Assembly (NCBI GenBank): GCA_018715885.1
Contig: DVKT01000034.1
Coordinates: forward strand, 62,001 to 126,000
Reading direction: 5' to 3'
Source: Caccoplasma intestinavium
GTDB taxonomy: Bacteria > Bacteroidota > Bacteroidia > Bacteroidales > UBA11471
Length of the DNA stretch: 64,000 nucleotides
Shown: piece after piece, positions 1 through 8,638 of the stretch
Position numbering within the stretch: position 1 is the stretch's first letter
How the letters are laid out: each line of letters opens with the position of its first letter
The notes under the pieces: generated by a model
What the model was told of the DNA's origin: nothing
What the model saw: the letters and a program-made list of their open reading frames with translations, nothing else
The model's database searches: none
Made by a program: the position numbers and the translations under genes

Positions 1-905
1 ATTATGAAGTCGGTTCTTACTTGGGTTTGTGCGGCAAGAGTGGTTCCCGGGCCTTTTAGTGCCAATTGTACCGACGCGTCGCCATTGAGAACAAATTCAT
101 TGTCGATGATGTCGAGAATATTTTCGTCATCGGTACTCGGAGTAAGCTGGAAGTTGTTGGTTCCATCGGGACGTATTTTTCCTGCACATAATCCGTAGAT
201 ATTGAGCGTTATAGAGAATATACCGTCCTCGGCATTTTTGGAAGGAACATAGAGAATATGATCGCTGACAACGAGAGGATTACCCATATCGTCAGTTTCT
301 TCCAATACCGTATCTCCGATTTTATCTGTGTTAGAAAGAATCAGCATTTGTGGCAGAGTTACCTTCATATCTGATAAGAGAAGGGAAAATTCTGCCGGGC
401 CTTGATCTTCAAATAATTCGGTAGTAAATGTAAGTGTTGCTTGTTTGGGAGAGTCGAACATGATCGTGTCGATTCTCTCTATATCTTTTGATACTTTCAA
501 CTGGGACGGGTTGATGGGTACATCGGCCGATAAGGTGAGAGGAATAGATCCTTCGTAGGGTATACCTAATTCGATGGCTTGTTCCAGCTCTTCCGGAATA
601 GCGATTTCGGTCGGTTCGATCTCCGGTGCCAAACCGTTGCTTTGGTCTATGATAACGCTTTTCATAGCGGCAAATTCGGTCTTGGAGTCGGTCGATTCGG
701 AGATGTAATAAATGCTATCGCCGTTGATTTTCAAATTATCGTCGGTATCAATTAATTTCGATAGTGTGAATTTATCGGTTTCTCCGACCGGAAGCGTGAT
801 TCCGTTTTCAGCAATCGTTACATTCATGTCGATCTCTTTGTCGTAGTCTTTATCTACACAACCGGCCAACAGAACGAGACAGCAGGGAATAAGAAGTTTT
901 TTCAT
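1..905 (-). CDS. Surface or periplasmic lipoprotein, C-terminus beyond window
   Basis: The leftward frame opens at an ATG at 905-903 and stays open to base 1, giving at least 301 residues; the stop lies outside the window. It starts with MKK, a short hydrophobic stretch and a lipobox LLAG-C with the acylated Cys at residue 16, so it should be a lipoprotein. The rest is rich in Asp, Thr and Ile with alternating polar and hydrophobic residues, suggesting beta-sandwich repeats. I do not recognise a named family; small Bacteroidales lipoproteins of this kind are usually hypothetical. No TAnnTTTG promoter was found in the 157 bases upstream. Confidence 0.8.
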   Translation of the reverse strand, partial: MKKLLIPCCLVLLAGCVDKDYDKEIDMNVTIAENGITLPVGETDKFTLSKLIDTDDNLKINGDSIYYISESTDSKTEFAAMKSVIIDQSNGLAPEIEPTEIAIPEELEQAIELGIPYEGSIPLTLSADVPINPSQLKVSKDIERIDTIMFDSPKQATLTFTTELFEDQGPAEFSLLLSDMKVTLPQMLILSNTDKIGDTVLEETDDMGNPLVVSDHILYVPSKNAEDGIFSITLNIYGLCAGKIRPDGTNNFQLTPSTDDENILDIIDNEFVLNGDASVQLALKGPGTTLAAQTQVRTDFI

Positions 906-1062
906 AATGCTAAATATGCTAAAAAAGAATGATCCTATTTTTTTGACTAATTTTCACCCTATTAAACAACGCGCAAAGTAAAAACTATTTCTTTATATAT
1001 ATTGTATAGTTTAACATATAAATTTTTTGTATTAGCATTATTTTACAAACTCCCTTATAAAA

Positions 1063-1100
1063 ATAGGTGATGCCCCTGAAATTTATGGGGAATCACCTAT
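1063..1100 (-). terminator. Intrinsic terminator of the small membrane protein gene
   Basis: A 14-base inverted repeat with one mismatch (1063-1076 and 1087-1100) lies 20 bases past the stop of the leftward gene. Read leftward it is followed directly by a T-run, as expected of a rho-independent terminator. Confidence 0.75.
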
Positions 1101-1120
1101 CTCGATTTGTGTGGAAAACG

Positions 1121-1630
1121 TTATGCCACAGCCTCGGCCAAGCATTCGGCGTCGTGCCCCTCATATTCTGCGGCACGTCCTATTGCTTGATACTCGAACG
1201 GGATAAATTCCATGATTTGAGCCGAGGCGTATTGCTTGTCTGTGCTGATGTATATGTCGAGGCGAATATCCGAGGACTTGTTTTCTCCGAGAGCTATCGA
1301 ACCGATTTGTTCGAAATTTTTTTCTTGGAGAATCTTTTCCAAACGATTTCTCTCATTTTTGCTGAATGTGAGACGCTTAAATCGCAACTTTGTTCCGGTT
1401 TCTTTGTGGTAAAACACTTTTTCCCCCATGAAGATTTTTATAAATCCGAAGATTCCTAATGCAATGCCCAAAATGAATAGGCTCATGTTCAAAACGGAGT
1501 TTTCCCCGAAAAGAGATCCTGCGTAGAAAGAAACGGCAGCGACAATGAGGGTAATGATACCGGTAGCGGAGAGAGCCTTTTTCGAGGCGATATGTTCGTT
1601 TTTATAGTTGTTTTTTTGAGAAGTTTCCAT
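1121..1630 (-). CDS. Small membrane protein with two N-terminal membrane segments
   Basis: A 169-residue protein. Two hydrophobic segments at about residues 20-41 and 46-68 form a hairpin, and a soluble tail of about 100 residues follows, with a basic stretch and an alpha/beta-looking end. I recognise no domain or catalytic motif. The gene has its own ATG at 1630-1628 and a good downstream terminator, so it is probably transcribed alone. It may be a conserved Bacteroidales hypothetical membrane protein, perhaps sensing or scaffolding, but no function can be assigned from the sequence. Confidence 0.75.
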   Translation of the reverse strand: METSQKNNYKNEHIASKKALSATGIITLIVAAVSFYAGSLFGENSVLNMSLFILGIALGIFGFIKIFMGEKVFYHKETGTKLRFKRLTFSKNERNRLEKILQEKNFEQIGSIALGENKSSDIRLDIYISTDKQYASAQIMEFIPFEYQAIGRAAEYEGHDAECLAEAVA

Positions 1631-1712
1631 AGTGTATATATATGATTATTTGATAAATGATGGATTTTATAAGAGCCGGAAAATTTGATTTTCTTCCGCG
1701 TTATCATATACT

Positions 1713-1746
1713 GTATTTCGGCGACAGAAGATCGTCACCGAAATAC
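1713..1746. repeat. Inverted repeat downstream of the small secreted protein gene
   Basis: Arms of 13 bases (1713-1725 and 1734-1746) with one mismatch and an 8-base loop. It lies about 40 bases after the stop of the leftward 1789-2199 gene and could end that transcript, but there is no clear T-run on either side, so a terminator call is uncertain. Confidence 0.45.
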
Positions 1747-1788
1747 AATATCGATATTTTTGATATAAGGAGAGAAAAAGAGGCTCTG

Positions 1789-2199
1789 CTACATGAGCAT
1801 TCGGCAGAGCATATAAAAGAAATATCCGTCGGTATGCAGCAATGCCTGCCTGATGATTTGTTCTGTATGTAACTTTTTATAGAACGTGCGGAATAGTAAT
1901 ATATGCCGACTTTGCAGATCTGTCGGGGTTGTGGTGTGTTGTCGTACTTCGCTGCCGCATACGTGCAGGGGAGGGTTCTGTTGCAGAATAAACGGCTGAG
2001 ATTCTCCGGGAACATCGATGAAACACGATTTCCCGTTTTGGGGGGAATCGCCTTCTTTTTGAGAAGTCGCCGGTATCGATGTCTCGGCATGACTGCCGGT
2101 AGGTATGAGATATTCTATTTCGCGTATGCCCGGCAGGATAAGGATCAGAAAGGCGGCAAGCAGGCTTCCGAGGGGCAATATGCGGTTTGGGTATCTCAT
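1789..2199 (-). CDS. Small secreted or membrane-anchored hypothetical protein
   Basis: A 136-residue protein with a positively charged start and a hydrophobic segment at about residues 8-24 that could be a signal peptide or anchor. The middle is Pro/Ser/Thr-rich and low in complexity. The C-terminus is aromatic, a style I recall from small Bacteroidales exported hypothetical proteins. Its ATG (2199-2197) lies 8 bases past the stop of the ABC exporter gene, so the two are probably co-transcribed and translationally coupled. An overlapping leftward frame at 1704-2090 has no such features and was rejected. Function is unknown, and expression itself is only moderately supported. Confidence 0.5.
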   Translation of the reverse strand: MRYPNRILPLGSLLAAFLILILPGIREIEYLIPTGSHAETSIPATSQKEGDSPQNGKSCFIDVPGESQPFILQQNPPLHVCGSEVRQHTTTPTDLQSRHILLFRTFYKKLHTEQIIRQALLHTDGYFFYMLCRMLM

Positions 2200-2207
2200 A
2201 AGAAAAA

Positions 2208-4034
2208 TCAGAATTGTTGCATGTCGACGAGATGTTTGTAATAGCCGTTGAGCTTTATCAACTCTTCGTGTCGACCCGATTCTACGATTTCGCCATCATG
2301 CATGACACAGATGAGGTCGGCATCTTTGATAGTCGACAAGCGGTGCGCGATGACCAGTGTCGTGCGGTTTTTCATTAGGTTTTCGAGAGCTTCCTGCACC
2401 AAGCGTTCCGATTCGGTGTCGAGGGCCGATGTCGCTTCGTCGAGGATAAGGATAGGCGGGTTTTTGAGTATGGCGCGGGCGATGCTTATGCGCTGGCGTT
2501 GCCCTCCCGAGAGACGGCACCCCCGGTCGCCGATAGAGGTGTCGTACCCGTTTTCCGTAGCCATGATGAAGTCGTGTGCATTGGCTATGCGGGCGGCTTC
2601 TTCGACTTGTTCTTTTGTGGCGTCGGTAACACCGAATGTGATATTGTTGTAGAAGGTATCGTTGAACAGAATGGCTTCTTGATTGACGTTTCCCATCATC
2701 GACCGCAGGTCGAATACTTTCATGTCTTTGATATCGATGCCGTCGATGTATATCCCTCCCTTGTTTACATCATAGAAACGGGGTAGAAGGTCGGCCATAG
2801 TCGATTTGCCCGACCCCGATTGTCCGACGAGAGCGACTGTCTGCCCTTTCTTGATGGAGAGATTCACTCCCTTGATGATCCAGTCTTCATTGTATTTGAA
2901 CCAAATGTCCCGGTATTCGATCGAGTGGTTCAAGGCGACGTTGCTTACCGGGTTCTCGGGGTTCTTTATGGGATTTTCGGTCGAGAGTATCTTGTCGACA
3001 CGCTCCATGGCTGCGAGACCGCGCTGTATGGTATAAGCCGCTTTGGTAAGGTCTTTGGCAGGATTGATAATGCTGTAAAAGATGATAAGGTAATAGATGA
3101 ATTCCCCGGCGTTGATGACGCTGTTTCCTTTCAATATAAGTGCGCCGCCAAACCACAGGACGATGGCGATGGTCGTAGTACCCAGAAATTCGCTCATGGG
3201 GTGTGCCAATGCTTGCCGGCGTCCTATCCGGTTGGTCGTACGGTAGAATTTGTCATTTATCGCAGCGAAACGCTGACAGATACGGTTTTCGGCGTTGAAG
3301 GCCTTGATGATGCGCAACCCGCCGAGGGTCTCTTCGATTTGGGCCATCAGGCCACCCCATTGTTGCTGGGCATCGAGTGATTTACGCTTCAATGACTTAC
3401 CCACCCGTCCCATGACAAAGCCGGCCAGCGGCAATAGTACCAGCACGAAAAGCGTAAGCTGCCAGCTGAGGATAAACATCGTGGTGAGGTAGCTGATGAT
3501 CATGATCGGGTTTTTGAATATCATGTCGAGCGAGGTCATGATCGAATTTTCCACTTCGGCCACGTCTCCGGTCATTCGGGACATGATGTCGCCCTTACGC
3601 TCGCTTGTGAAAAAGCCGATCGGCAGGCTTACCACCTTGCGGTATACAAAGTTGCGAATGTCTCGTACCACACCTCCGCGCAAAGGTATGATGCAGGCCG
3701 AACTCAGGTATGCAGTCATGGTTTTGGCAAAGGTCATGACGATGAGCCATACGCCTAATAACATGAGGGTCCAAATGGCACCGTTGGTTTTGATTTGCTC
3801 GGCTACAAACCAATAAAAATTATTAATGACAATATCTTTTAGGTCGCCTTCATTCCAGGGAATAAAAGTGTAGGTCGCCTCGCTTGTTTTAAAAAGTATT
3901 TCCAGTATGGGAATAATTAGCATGAACGAGAAAATACTCAACAATGTCGATAGAAGGTTGAAGAGAATATTGAGTATCAAGTATCTTTTATAGGGAGGGA
4001 CAAATCTTAACAATAACTTGAACAGGTCTTTCAT
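2208..4034 (-). CDS. MsbA-type ABC exporter, fused membrane and ATPase domains
   Basis: A 608-residue half-transporter. About six membrane helices (residues 15-330) are followed by a nucleotide-binding domain with Walker A GQSGSGKST (about 404-412), a Q-loop, the signature LSGGQRQR, Walker B ILILDEATSALD and the switch His in IAHRLST. It would act as a dimer in the inner membrane, moving lipids or hydrophobic compounds outward. Lipid A flipping by MsbA is the best-known role of this subfamily, but multidrug export cannot be excluded. A TATATTTG promoter element lies just upstream, and the small secreted protein gene follows at 8 bases. Confidence 0.93.
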   Translation of the reverse strand: MKDLFKLLLRFVPPYKRYLILNILFNLLSTLLSIFSFMLIIPILEILFKTSEATYTFIPWNEGDLKDIVINNFYWFVAEQIKTNGAIWTLMLLGVWLIVMTFAKTMTAYLSSACIIPLRGGVVRDIRNFVYRKVVSLPIGFFTSERKGDIMSRMTGDVAEVENSIMTSLDMIFKNPIMIISYLTTMFILSWQLTLFVLVLLPLAGFVMGRVGKSLKRKSLDAQQQWGGLMAQIEETLGGLRIIKAFNAENRICQRFAAINDKFYRTTNRIGRRQALAHPMSEFLGTTTIAIVLWFGGALILKGNSVINAGEFIYYLIIFYSIINPAKDLTKAAYTIQRGLAAMERVDKILSTENPIKNPENPVSNVALNHSIEYRDIWFKYNEDWIIKGVNLSIKKGQTVALVGQSGSGKSTMADLLPRFYDVNKGGIYIDGIDIKDMKVFDLRSMMGNVNQEAILFNDTFYNNITFGVTDATKEQVEEAARIANAHDFIMATENGYDTSIGDRGCRLSGGQRQRISIARAILKNPPILILDEATSALDTESERLVQEALENLMKNRTTLVIAHRLSTIKDADLICVMHDGEIVESGRHEELIKLNGYYKHLVDMQQF

Positions 4035-4059
4035 AACGTCGACTGGTTTTTTTGCCGGG

Positions 4060-4067
4060 CAAATATA
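4060..4067 (-). promoter_or_regulatory. Promoter -7 element of the ABC exporter gene
   Basis: TATATTTG on the minus strand matches the Bacteroidota TAnnTTTG consensus and lies about 25 bases before the ATG at 4034. A TTTA about 20 bases further upstream is only a partial -33 match. Confidence 0.65.
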
Positions 4068-4238
4068 CGATAAAATATTAGGATTAAATTCTTTTTTCGA
4101 TTTCTCTTTTCCTCCTGTCGATTTGTTATTTGGGTTTCAAGAAAATTTTATTGTCAAATCGTGGGTTAAAGGATTTGCCATATTCTTAAAAAATATTTTC
4201 TGCTGTAACCCGCTTGTCTGCTGTGGCGTCTAAGTAAT

Positions 4239-4246
4239 TACTTTTG
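4239..4246 (+). promoter_or_regulatory. Possible promoter of the outer-membrane protein gene
   Basis: TACTTTTG fits TAnnTTTG, with a CTTG 22 bases upstream as a weak -33. It would leave an untranslated leader of about 145 bases before 4401. Confidence 0.4.
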
Positions 4247-4400
4247 TCGGGCTATATACAATATCGGGTCGGTATGGAATATTCGCAGGTGTTACATTCT
4301 GTTAAAGCGAAATAAAAACGGAGTGATGAATTAAACCTTCGGCGGCTGCCTGAGTCAAAGCAACAAAACTCTTATACATAAATAAAGAATCAAAAGACGA

Positions 4401-7313
4401 ATGAAAAAATATATTTTTCTCGGCCTATTTCTGTTGTGGGGAATATCGGGTTTTGCTCAATTTTACGGACGGCCGCCTATGCGGCCTGCTGAGAACAGAC
4501 CGCAAGAGGCCGATAATCAGTCGGAATATTTTATATCGGGGCAGGTTTTTGATGAAAAGAACGAGCCGATGGTGGCCGTCTCCGTGCGATTGTTGGCTGC
4601 TGCCGACAGCTCTTTGGTTGCGGGTACGGGTACGATGACCGATGATAACGGAAAGTTTATCATAAAAAATCTGAAACGTGGAGAATATCTGGTAAATATT
4701 TCTTTCTTAGGTTACAAAGGAGTATATAAGCCGGCGAAATTGCTAAGGGTACAACCCTCGGTCGCTCTTGGTTCCATAAAGATGGAGCCCGATGCTGTAT
4801 TGCTGGGTGAGGCTGTTGTTTCGGCTGTTGTTCCGCCGATAGTCGCAAAGGAAGATACGCTTGAATATAATGCCGACTCGTATAAGACGCAACCGAACGC
4901 TGTCGTCGAAGATATGTTTAAGAAATTGCCCGGTGTGGAAGTTGATGAAGATGGAAAGATTACCGTACAGGGAAAAGAGGTGAAAAAGATTCTTATCGAC
5001 GGGGAAGAGTTCTTTACTGATGATCCCAAAATCGCTTCCAAAAACTTGCCGGCTAATATGGTCGAGAAGATACAAGTTGTAGACCGCAAATCTGATGAAG
5101 CGCGTTTCTCGGGGGTCGATGATGGCGAGGAGGAGACGGTGATAAATCTTACCGTAAAAAAAGGTATGAAACAAGGTTGGTTTGGAGTAGCACAGGCCGG
5201 CGGAGGAACTCAAATGAACGAATTCGACGGTATGTATGAAGTCAATGCCATGGCCAACCGTTTTGTCGAGAACAACCAGTACTCTGTTCTCGGGAGTCTC
5301 AATAATACGAATAATCAAGGGGCGACAGATTTGGGTGCATCGATGTTTTCGGGTAGTAGCCGCATGATGACCGGGGGAAATCGCGGTACAGGAAGTGCCG
5401 GAATGTTGGGTGGAAATTTCAATGTAGGAAATGAGTCCAAGACGCTTCGTATAGGTGGTGATGTGGGTTATATGGGCAGCGACCGTTATTACAAGAGTCG
5501 CAGCGAACAACAGAACTTCTTGACCAACGACAGTTCTTCTTTTGTAAATCGCAATGGGGAAAATATCAATCGCGGCCACAATTTCAGTATGAATTTCCGT
5601 ATGCGTTGGGAAATCGATACGTTGACGACGTTGGAGTTTATGCCGCGTTTCGGATTTAACAAGTCGCATTTCGAAAACAATAGCTATTCCGAGACGATGG
5701 GCGGATACCGTGATTCCGAATTGGCCGATCGCGACAGTGTCAACGATCAGCGTTCTCTCTCGCAGAGCGATGCTCACGGATATAATTTGTCGGGTCGGTT
5801 AAGTTTCAGCCGGGCATTTAAAAGCGATCCTCGTCGTCGGCTCAGTTTCAGTTTCAATTATAGCACTAACCGCAATGAAGAAAATGGTACGTCCAACGAT
5901 GTGTTGAATTTCTATCGTACCGGCATACGCGATTCTGTCCGTTTGCAAAAAGACGATAATATCCGATCAGGAGCTTCTTATAACGCACGGGTTACTTATG
6001 TGGAACCGTTGTCGGATCATTACTACTTGAATTTTGTATATCAGTACCGTTACAACAACAGCAATTCCGATGCCTATACCTATAATATAGACGAAAACGG
6101 AGAATATGTCGAGCTCGATTCTTTGGGTTTGCCTGTCGCCGATGAAAATTACAGCAACGTTTCGCGCAGCCGGTATCAGACCCATCGGGGTGAAGTTTCG
6201 TTGCGGGGCGTGTATACCAAAATGAATTTTAACGTGGGTATCAATCTCGAACATCAGAAGCGCGAGACCCGTTATCTTTTCGGTCGCAATACTGCGAATG
6301 ACATCACACAAAATTCGCTCAATTTTTCGCCGACTTTGCGGTTGCGTTACCGTATTACGAAACATAAAAACCTCCGCCTGAATTATCACGGTAATACGTC
6401 GCAACCGTCGGCACGGCAATTACAGGCGACCCCCGATATTACCAACCCGCTGAACATATATATCGGTAATCCCGACCTGAAATCGGAGTTCAGTCATCGA
6501 GTGTGGTTGCGGTACAACTCTTATAACGTCGATACCTATCAGTCTTTTTCTATCGGTATCGACGGTCGTGCGACGCAAAACGGTATCGTGGAGAAGACGA
6601 TATATAATCCCGACGGAGGTCGTACCCGTACTCCGGTGAATGTCAATGGCGAGTGGAACGCTTCTTTGTGGGTATTTTATAACATGCCGTTCAAACGCAA
6701 CAAGAAATTCAGTTTCAATACCAATACCAATTTCGGTTATGAAAATGAGGTGGGTTTCGTGTCGTTGAATCATGATGAGACGAGCGTAAAGAATATTTCC
6801 CGGAATTACGAGATCAGCGAAAATCTGTCGTTGCGGTACTCGTCGGAGCTGTTCAATGCGAGCATAGGCGGAAATTATTCTTACTCGTATGTGAAAAATA
6901 CTATGCAGACCGACAATAACCAGTCGACGATGAATTTCGGTGCGCGGGCCGAAGTCGATTGGTTTCTTCCTTGCGGTGTTTCGATAGGTACGGATTGCCG
7001 TTATCGGGGCACATCGGGGTATGCCGAGGGGTATGACCAGCATCGGGTCATGTGGAATGCTTCGGTGGCTTATTCGTTCTTGGAGAAGAAAAATGCTACC
7101 GTGCGGTTTAAAGTGTACGACATACTTCAACAAAATACCAGTATCCGTCGTTCGGTAACCAGCTCGTATATTCAGGATCAGGAAACCAATTCGCTCGGAA
7201 GCTATTGTATGCTTTACTTTGCCTATCAGTTCAACACGATCGGAGGCAAAGGCGGAGAGGGCGGCGGTCCTCGACCCGGCCCCCGAGGTCCGCGGGGATA
7301 CGGGCATTTCTGA
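4401..7313 (+). CDS. Outer-membrane beta-barrel protein, TonB-receptor-like
   Basis: A 970-residue protein. A signal peptide (residues 1-20, ending GFAQ) is followed by a carboxypeptidase-regulatory-like beta-sandwich (about 45-135), a plug-like segment (about 140-260, with the stretches VVEDMFKKLPGVEV and ILIDGEEFF), and a long barrel full of alternating aromatic and polar residues. This is the architecture of the OMP_b-brl_3 family rather than of a SusC with a TonB box I can identify. It ends in a Gly/Pro/Arg-rich tail of about 23 residues finishing in Phe. No SusD partner is adjacent. The substrate is unknown; roles proposed for such proteins are nutrient uptake or surface structure. The gene is monocistronic with a strong terminator. 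Confidence 0.88.
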   Translation: MKKYIFLGLFLLWGISGFAQFYGRPPMRPAENRPQEADNQSEYFISGQVFDEKNEPMVAVSVRLLAAADSSLVAGTGTMTDDNGKFIIKNLKRGEYLVNISFLGYKGVYKPAKLLRVQPSVALGSIKMEPDAVLLGEAVVSAVVPPIVAKEDTLEYNADSYKTQPNAVVEDMFKKLPGVEVDEDGKITVQGKEVKKILIDGEEFFTDDPKIASKNLPANMVEKIQVVDRKSDEARFSGVDDGEEETVINLTVKKGMKQGWFGVAQAGGGTQMNEFDGMYEVNAMANRFVENNQYSVLGSLNNTNNQGATDLGASMFSGSSRMMTGGNRGTGSAGMLGGNFNVGNESKTLRIGGDVGYMGSDRYYKSRSEQQNFLTNDSSSFVNRNGENINRGHNFSMNFRMRWEIDTLTTLEFMPRFGFNKSHFENNSYSETMGGYRDSELADRDSVNDQRSLSQSDAHGYNLSGRLSFSRAFKSDPRRRLSFSFNYSTNRNEENGTSNDVLNFYRTGIRDSVRLQKDDNIRSGASYNARVTYVEPLSDHYYLNFVYQYRYNNSNSDAYTYNIDENGEYVELDSLGLPVADENYSNVSRSRYQTHRGEVSLRGVYTKMNFNVGINLEHQKRETRYLFGRNTANDITQNSLNFSPTLRLRYRITKHKNLRLNYHGNTSQPSARQLQATPDITNPLNIYIGNPDLKSEFSHRVWLRYNSYNVDTYQSFSIGIDGRATQNGIVEKTIYNPDGGRTRTPVNVNGEWNASLWVFYNMPFKRNKKFSFNTNTNFGYENEVGFVSLNHDETSVKNISRNYEISENLSLRYSSELFNASIGGNYSYSYVKNTMQTDNNQSTMNFGARAEVDWFLPCGVSIGTDCRYRGTSGYAEGYDQHRVMWNASVAYSFLEKKNATVRFKVYDILQQNTSIRRSVTSSYIQDQETNSLGSYCMLYFAYQFNTIGGKGGEGGGPRPGPRGPRGYGHF

Positions 7314-7343
7314 TCGATATGACATAAACCTTGATTATGAAAA

Positions 7344-7382
7344 AAGAAGGCCGTGAAACTTTTTGAAATCACGGCCTTCTTT
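7344..7382 (+). terminator. Terminator after the outer-membrane protein gene
   Basis: A 13-base perfect inverted repeat (7344-7356 and 7370-7382), GC-rich in the core and flanked by A- and T-rich ends. The loop contains the TTTG used as the -33 element of the next promoter. Confidence 0.85.
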
Positions 7383-7391
7383 GTATCTTTG
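7361..7391 (+). promoter_or_regulatory. Promoter of apbE-like gene, overlapping the terminator
   Basis: TTTG at 7361-7364 and TATCTTTG at 7384-7391 are spaced by 19 bases, a full match to the Bacteroidota -33/-7 consensus. The -33 box sits in the loop of the preceding terminator hairpin. Confidence 0.75.
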
Positions 7392-7483
7392 TTCATGTGC
7401 TGTCGTTCTGATACGTGTTTGCGGAAGTTCCCGTGAAAGCGGATTGATGACAGGCCGATGTTCAATCAGAAATAGGAAAACAT

Positions 7484-8509
7484 ATGAGAAATAAGAGAGG
7501 GTGGCTGGCTTGCGTATTGTTCGTGTCGGTTTTTGCGGGTATTGCTGTTTGGCGGCAGTGCGGTACTCCTGCGGGTATGGCATATCGGCACAATGAAGGG
7601 GTTGTTTTCAATACGCTATATCATATCGTCTATCAGTCCGAAGAAGACTATCAATCGCAAATCGAGGAAGAGTTGCGGCGGTTCGATGCCTCTCTTTCCC
7701 CTTTTAATCCGACCTCGATTATTTCACGATTTAACCAGAACGATACTTCGGCGGTTGCCGATATGTGGTTTTCCCGGGTATTTAATCGTTCCAAAGAGAT
7801 ATGGCGCGATACCGAGGGAGCATTCGATCCGACGGTTTCTCCACTGATCAATGCATGGGGGTTCGGGTTTAAAAACGGTGTGCCGATGACGCCCGAAATT
7901 GTGGATAGCTTATGGCATCTGGTGGGAATGGAACGCGTGGAACTTCTCGGAGGGCGTCTCTATAAGGACGATCCTCGTATGACGCTCAATTTCTCTGCGA
8001 TAGCCAAAGGATATGCCGTCGATGTTGTCGCTTCGTTTTTGCGCGGAAAAGGAGTGGAGAATTATTTGGTGGAGATCGGTGGAGAGGTCGTTGCTCGAGG
8101 AAAGAACGAGCGGGGCGAGATTTGGAGGGTGGGAATCGATACCCCCGATGAGGGAAATGTGGCCGGCGGTGAGATCGATGCGGTGGTGATGCTTGATGAT
8201 GCGGCGTTGGCTACATCGGGGAATTATCGGAATTTCCGTATCGTCGATGGGCGTCGTGTTGCCCATACGATAAATCCTGCAACAGGTTATCCCGTGCAAC
8301 ATAGCTTGTTGAGCGCGACGGTATTGGCCTCCGATTGCATGACGGCCGATGCCTATGCCACAGCGTTTATGGTGTTGGGAGTAGAAAAAAGCATGGAAAT
8401 TGCCTCTCGGCATCCTGAGATGGAGGTATATCTCATCTATGCGGTCGATTCGGTAGACGTATCGGTCGTTATGACGCCCGGTATGAGGCAATATATCTTC
8501 GGAGAATGA
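7484..8509 (+). CDS. apbE: ApbE family FAD:protein FMN transferase
   Basis: A 341-residue protein beginning with a hydrophobic signal segment (about residues 7-24), so it is exported or anchored. ApbE-family motifs are present: SRFNQND near residue 82, the FDPTVSPLINAWGFG region around 117, and LNFSAIAKGYAVD near 168 followed by the IGGEVVARG motif. The late Asp/Ala/Thr segment DCMTADAYATAFMVLG around 284 fits the metal site. ApbE enzymes move FMN from FAD onto Thr of flavoproteins such as the NqrC and RnfG subunits. The gene has its own promoter and no obvious operon partner. A Cys at residue 26 is not in a good lipobox. Confidence 0.92.
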   Translation: MRNKRGWLACVLFVSVFAGIAVWRQCGTPAGMAYRHNEGVVFNTLYHIVYQSEEDYQSQIEEELRRFDASLSPFNPTSIISRFNQNDTSAVADMWFSRVFNRSKEIWRDTEGAFDPTVSPLINAWGFGFKNGVPMTPEIVDSLWHLVGMERVELLGGRLYKDDPRMTLNFSAIAKGYAVDVVASFLRGKGVENYLVEIGGEVVARGKNERGEIWRVGIDTPDEGNVAGGEIDAVVMLDDAALATSGNYRNFRIVDGRRVAHTINPATGYPVQHSLLSATVLASDCMTADAYATAFMVLGVEKSMEIASRHPEMEVYLIYAVDSVDVSVVMTPGMRQYIFGE

Positions 8510-8600
8510 CAAAATGTTTTCGATTTTACAAAGAGGGTATCTTTTTGTTGTTTTCTTCTCTAAAATGGTATAAAATTCTTTATAGAACGAATATTCTTTA

Positions 8601-8608
8601 TATATTTG
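8601..8608 (+). promoter_or_regulatory. Promoter -7 element of the aminotransferase gene
   Basis: TATATTTG lies 31 bases before the ATG at 8639, with a partial TTTA about 19 bases upstream. It decides the start: a longer in-frame version beginning with TTG at 8606 would start inside this element. Confidence 0.65.
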
Positions 8609-8638
8609 CAGTCCGGAACAATTCAAAAACTTAGAAAG

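Larger units (their letters stand above)
4035..4400. other. Divergent intergenic region of 366 bases
   Basis: It separates the leftward ABC exporter from the rightward outer-membrane protein gene. It holds a good leftward promoter element at 4067-4060 and a possible rightward one at 4239-4246. I found no credible small gene, RNA motif or repeat in the remainder. Confidence 0.6.

Noticed and set aside
1657..1872. Rightward short frame downstream of the small membrane protein
   Set aside because: Spans an inverted repeat and lies antisense to the end of the leftward gene; nothing supports coding.
1704..2090. Leftward open frame overlapping the small secreted protein gene
   Set aside because: No signal or coupling to the ABC gene; the 1789-2199 frame begins 8 bases past its stop.
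2820..3380. Rightward frame within the ABC exporter gene
   Set aside because: Antisense to conserved ABC motifs.
4067..4238. Possible riboswitch or small RNA in the divergent region
   Set aside because: No conserved stem, aptamer-like motif or terminator was recognised.
4743..5777. Long leftward open frame inside the outer-membrane barrel gene
   Set aside because: The opposite strand has the full-length barrel gene with signal peptide and domains; this frame has no motif and mirrors its codon pattern.
8606..8638. TTG start for the aminotransferase
   Set aside because: It lies inside the promoter -7 element.
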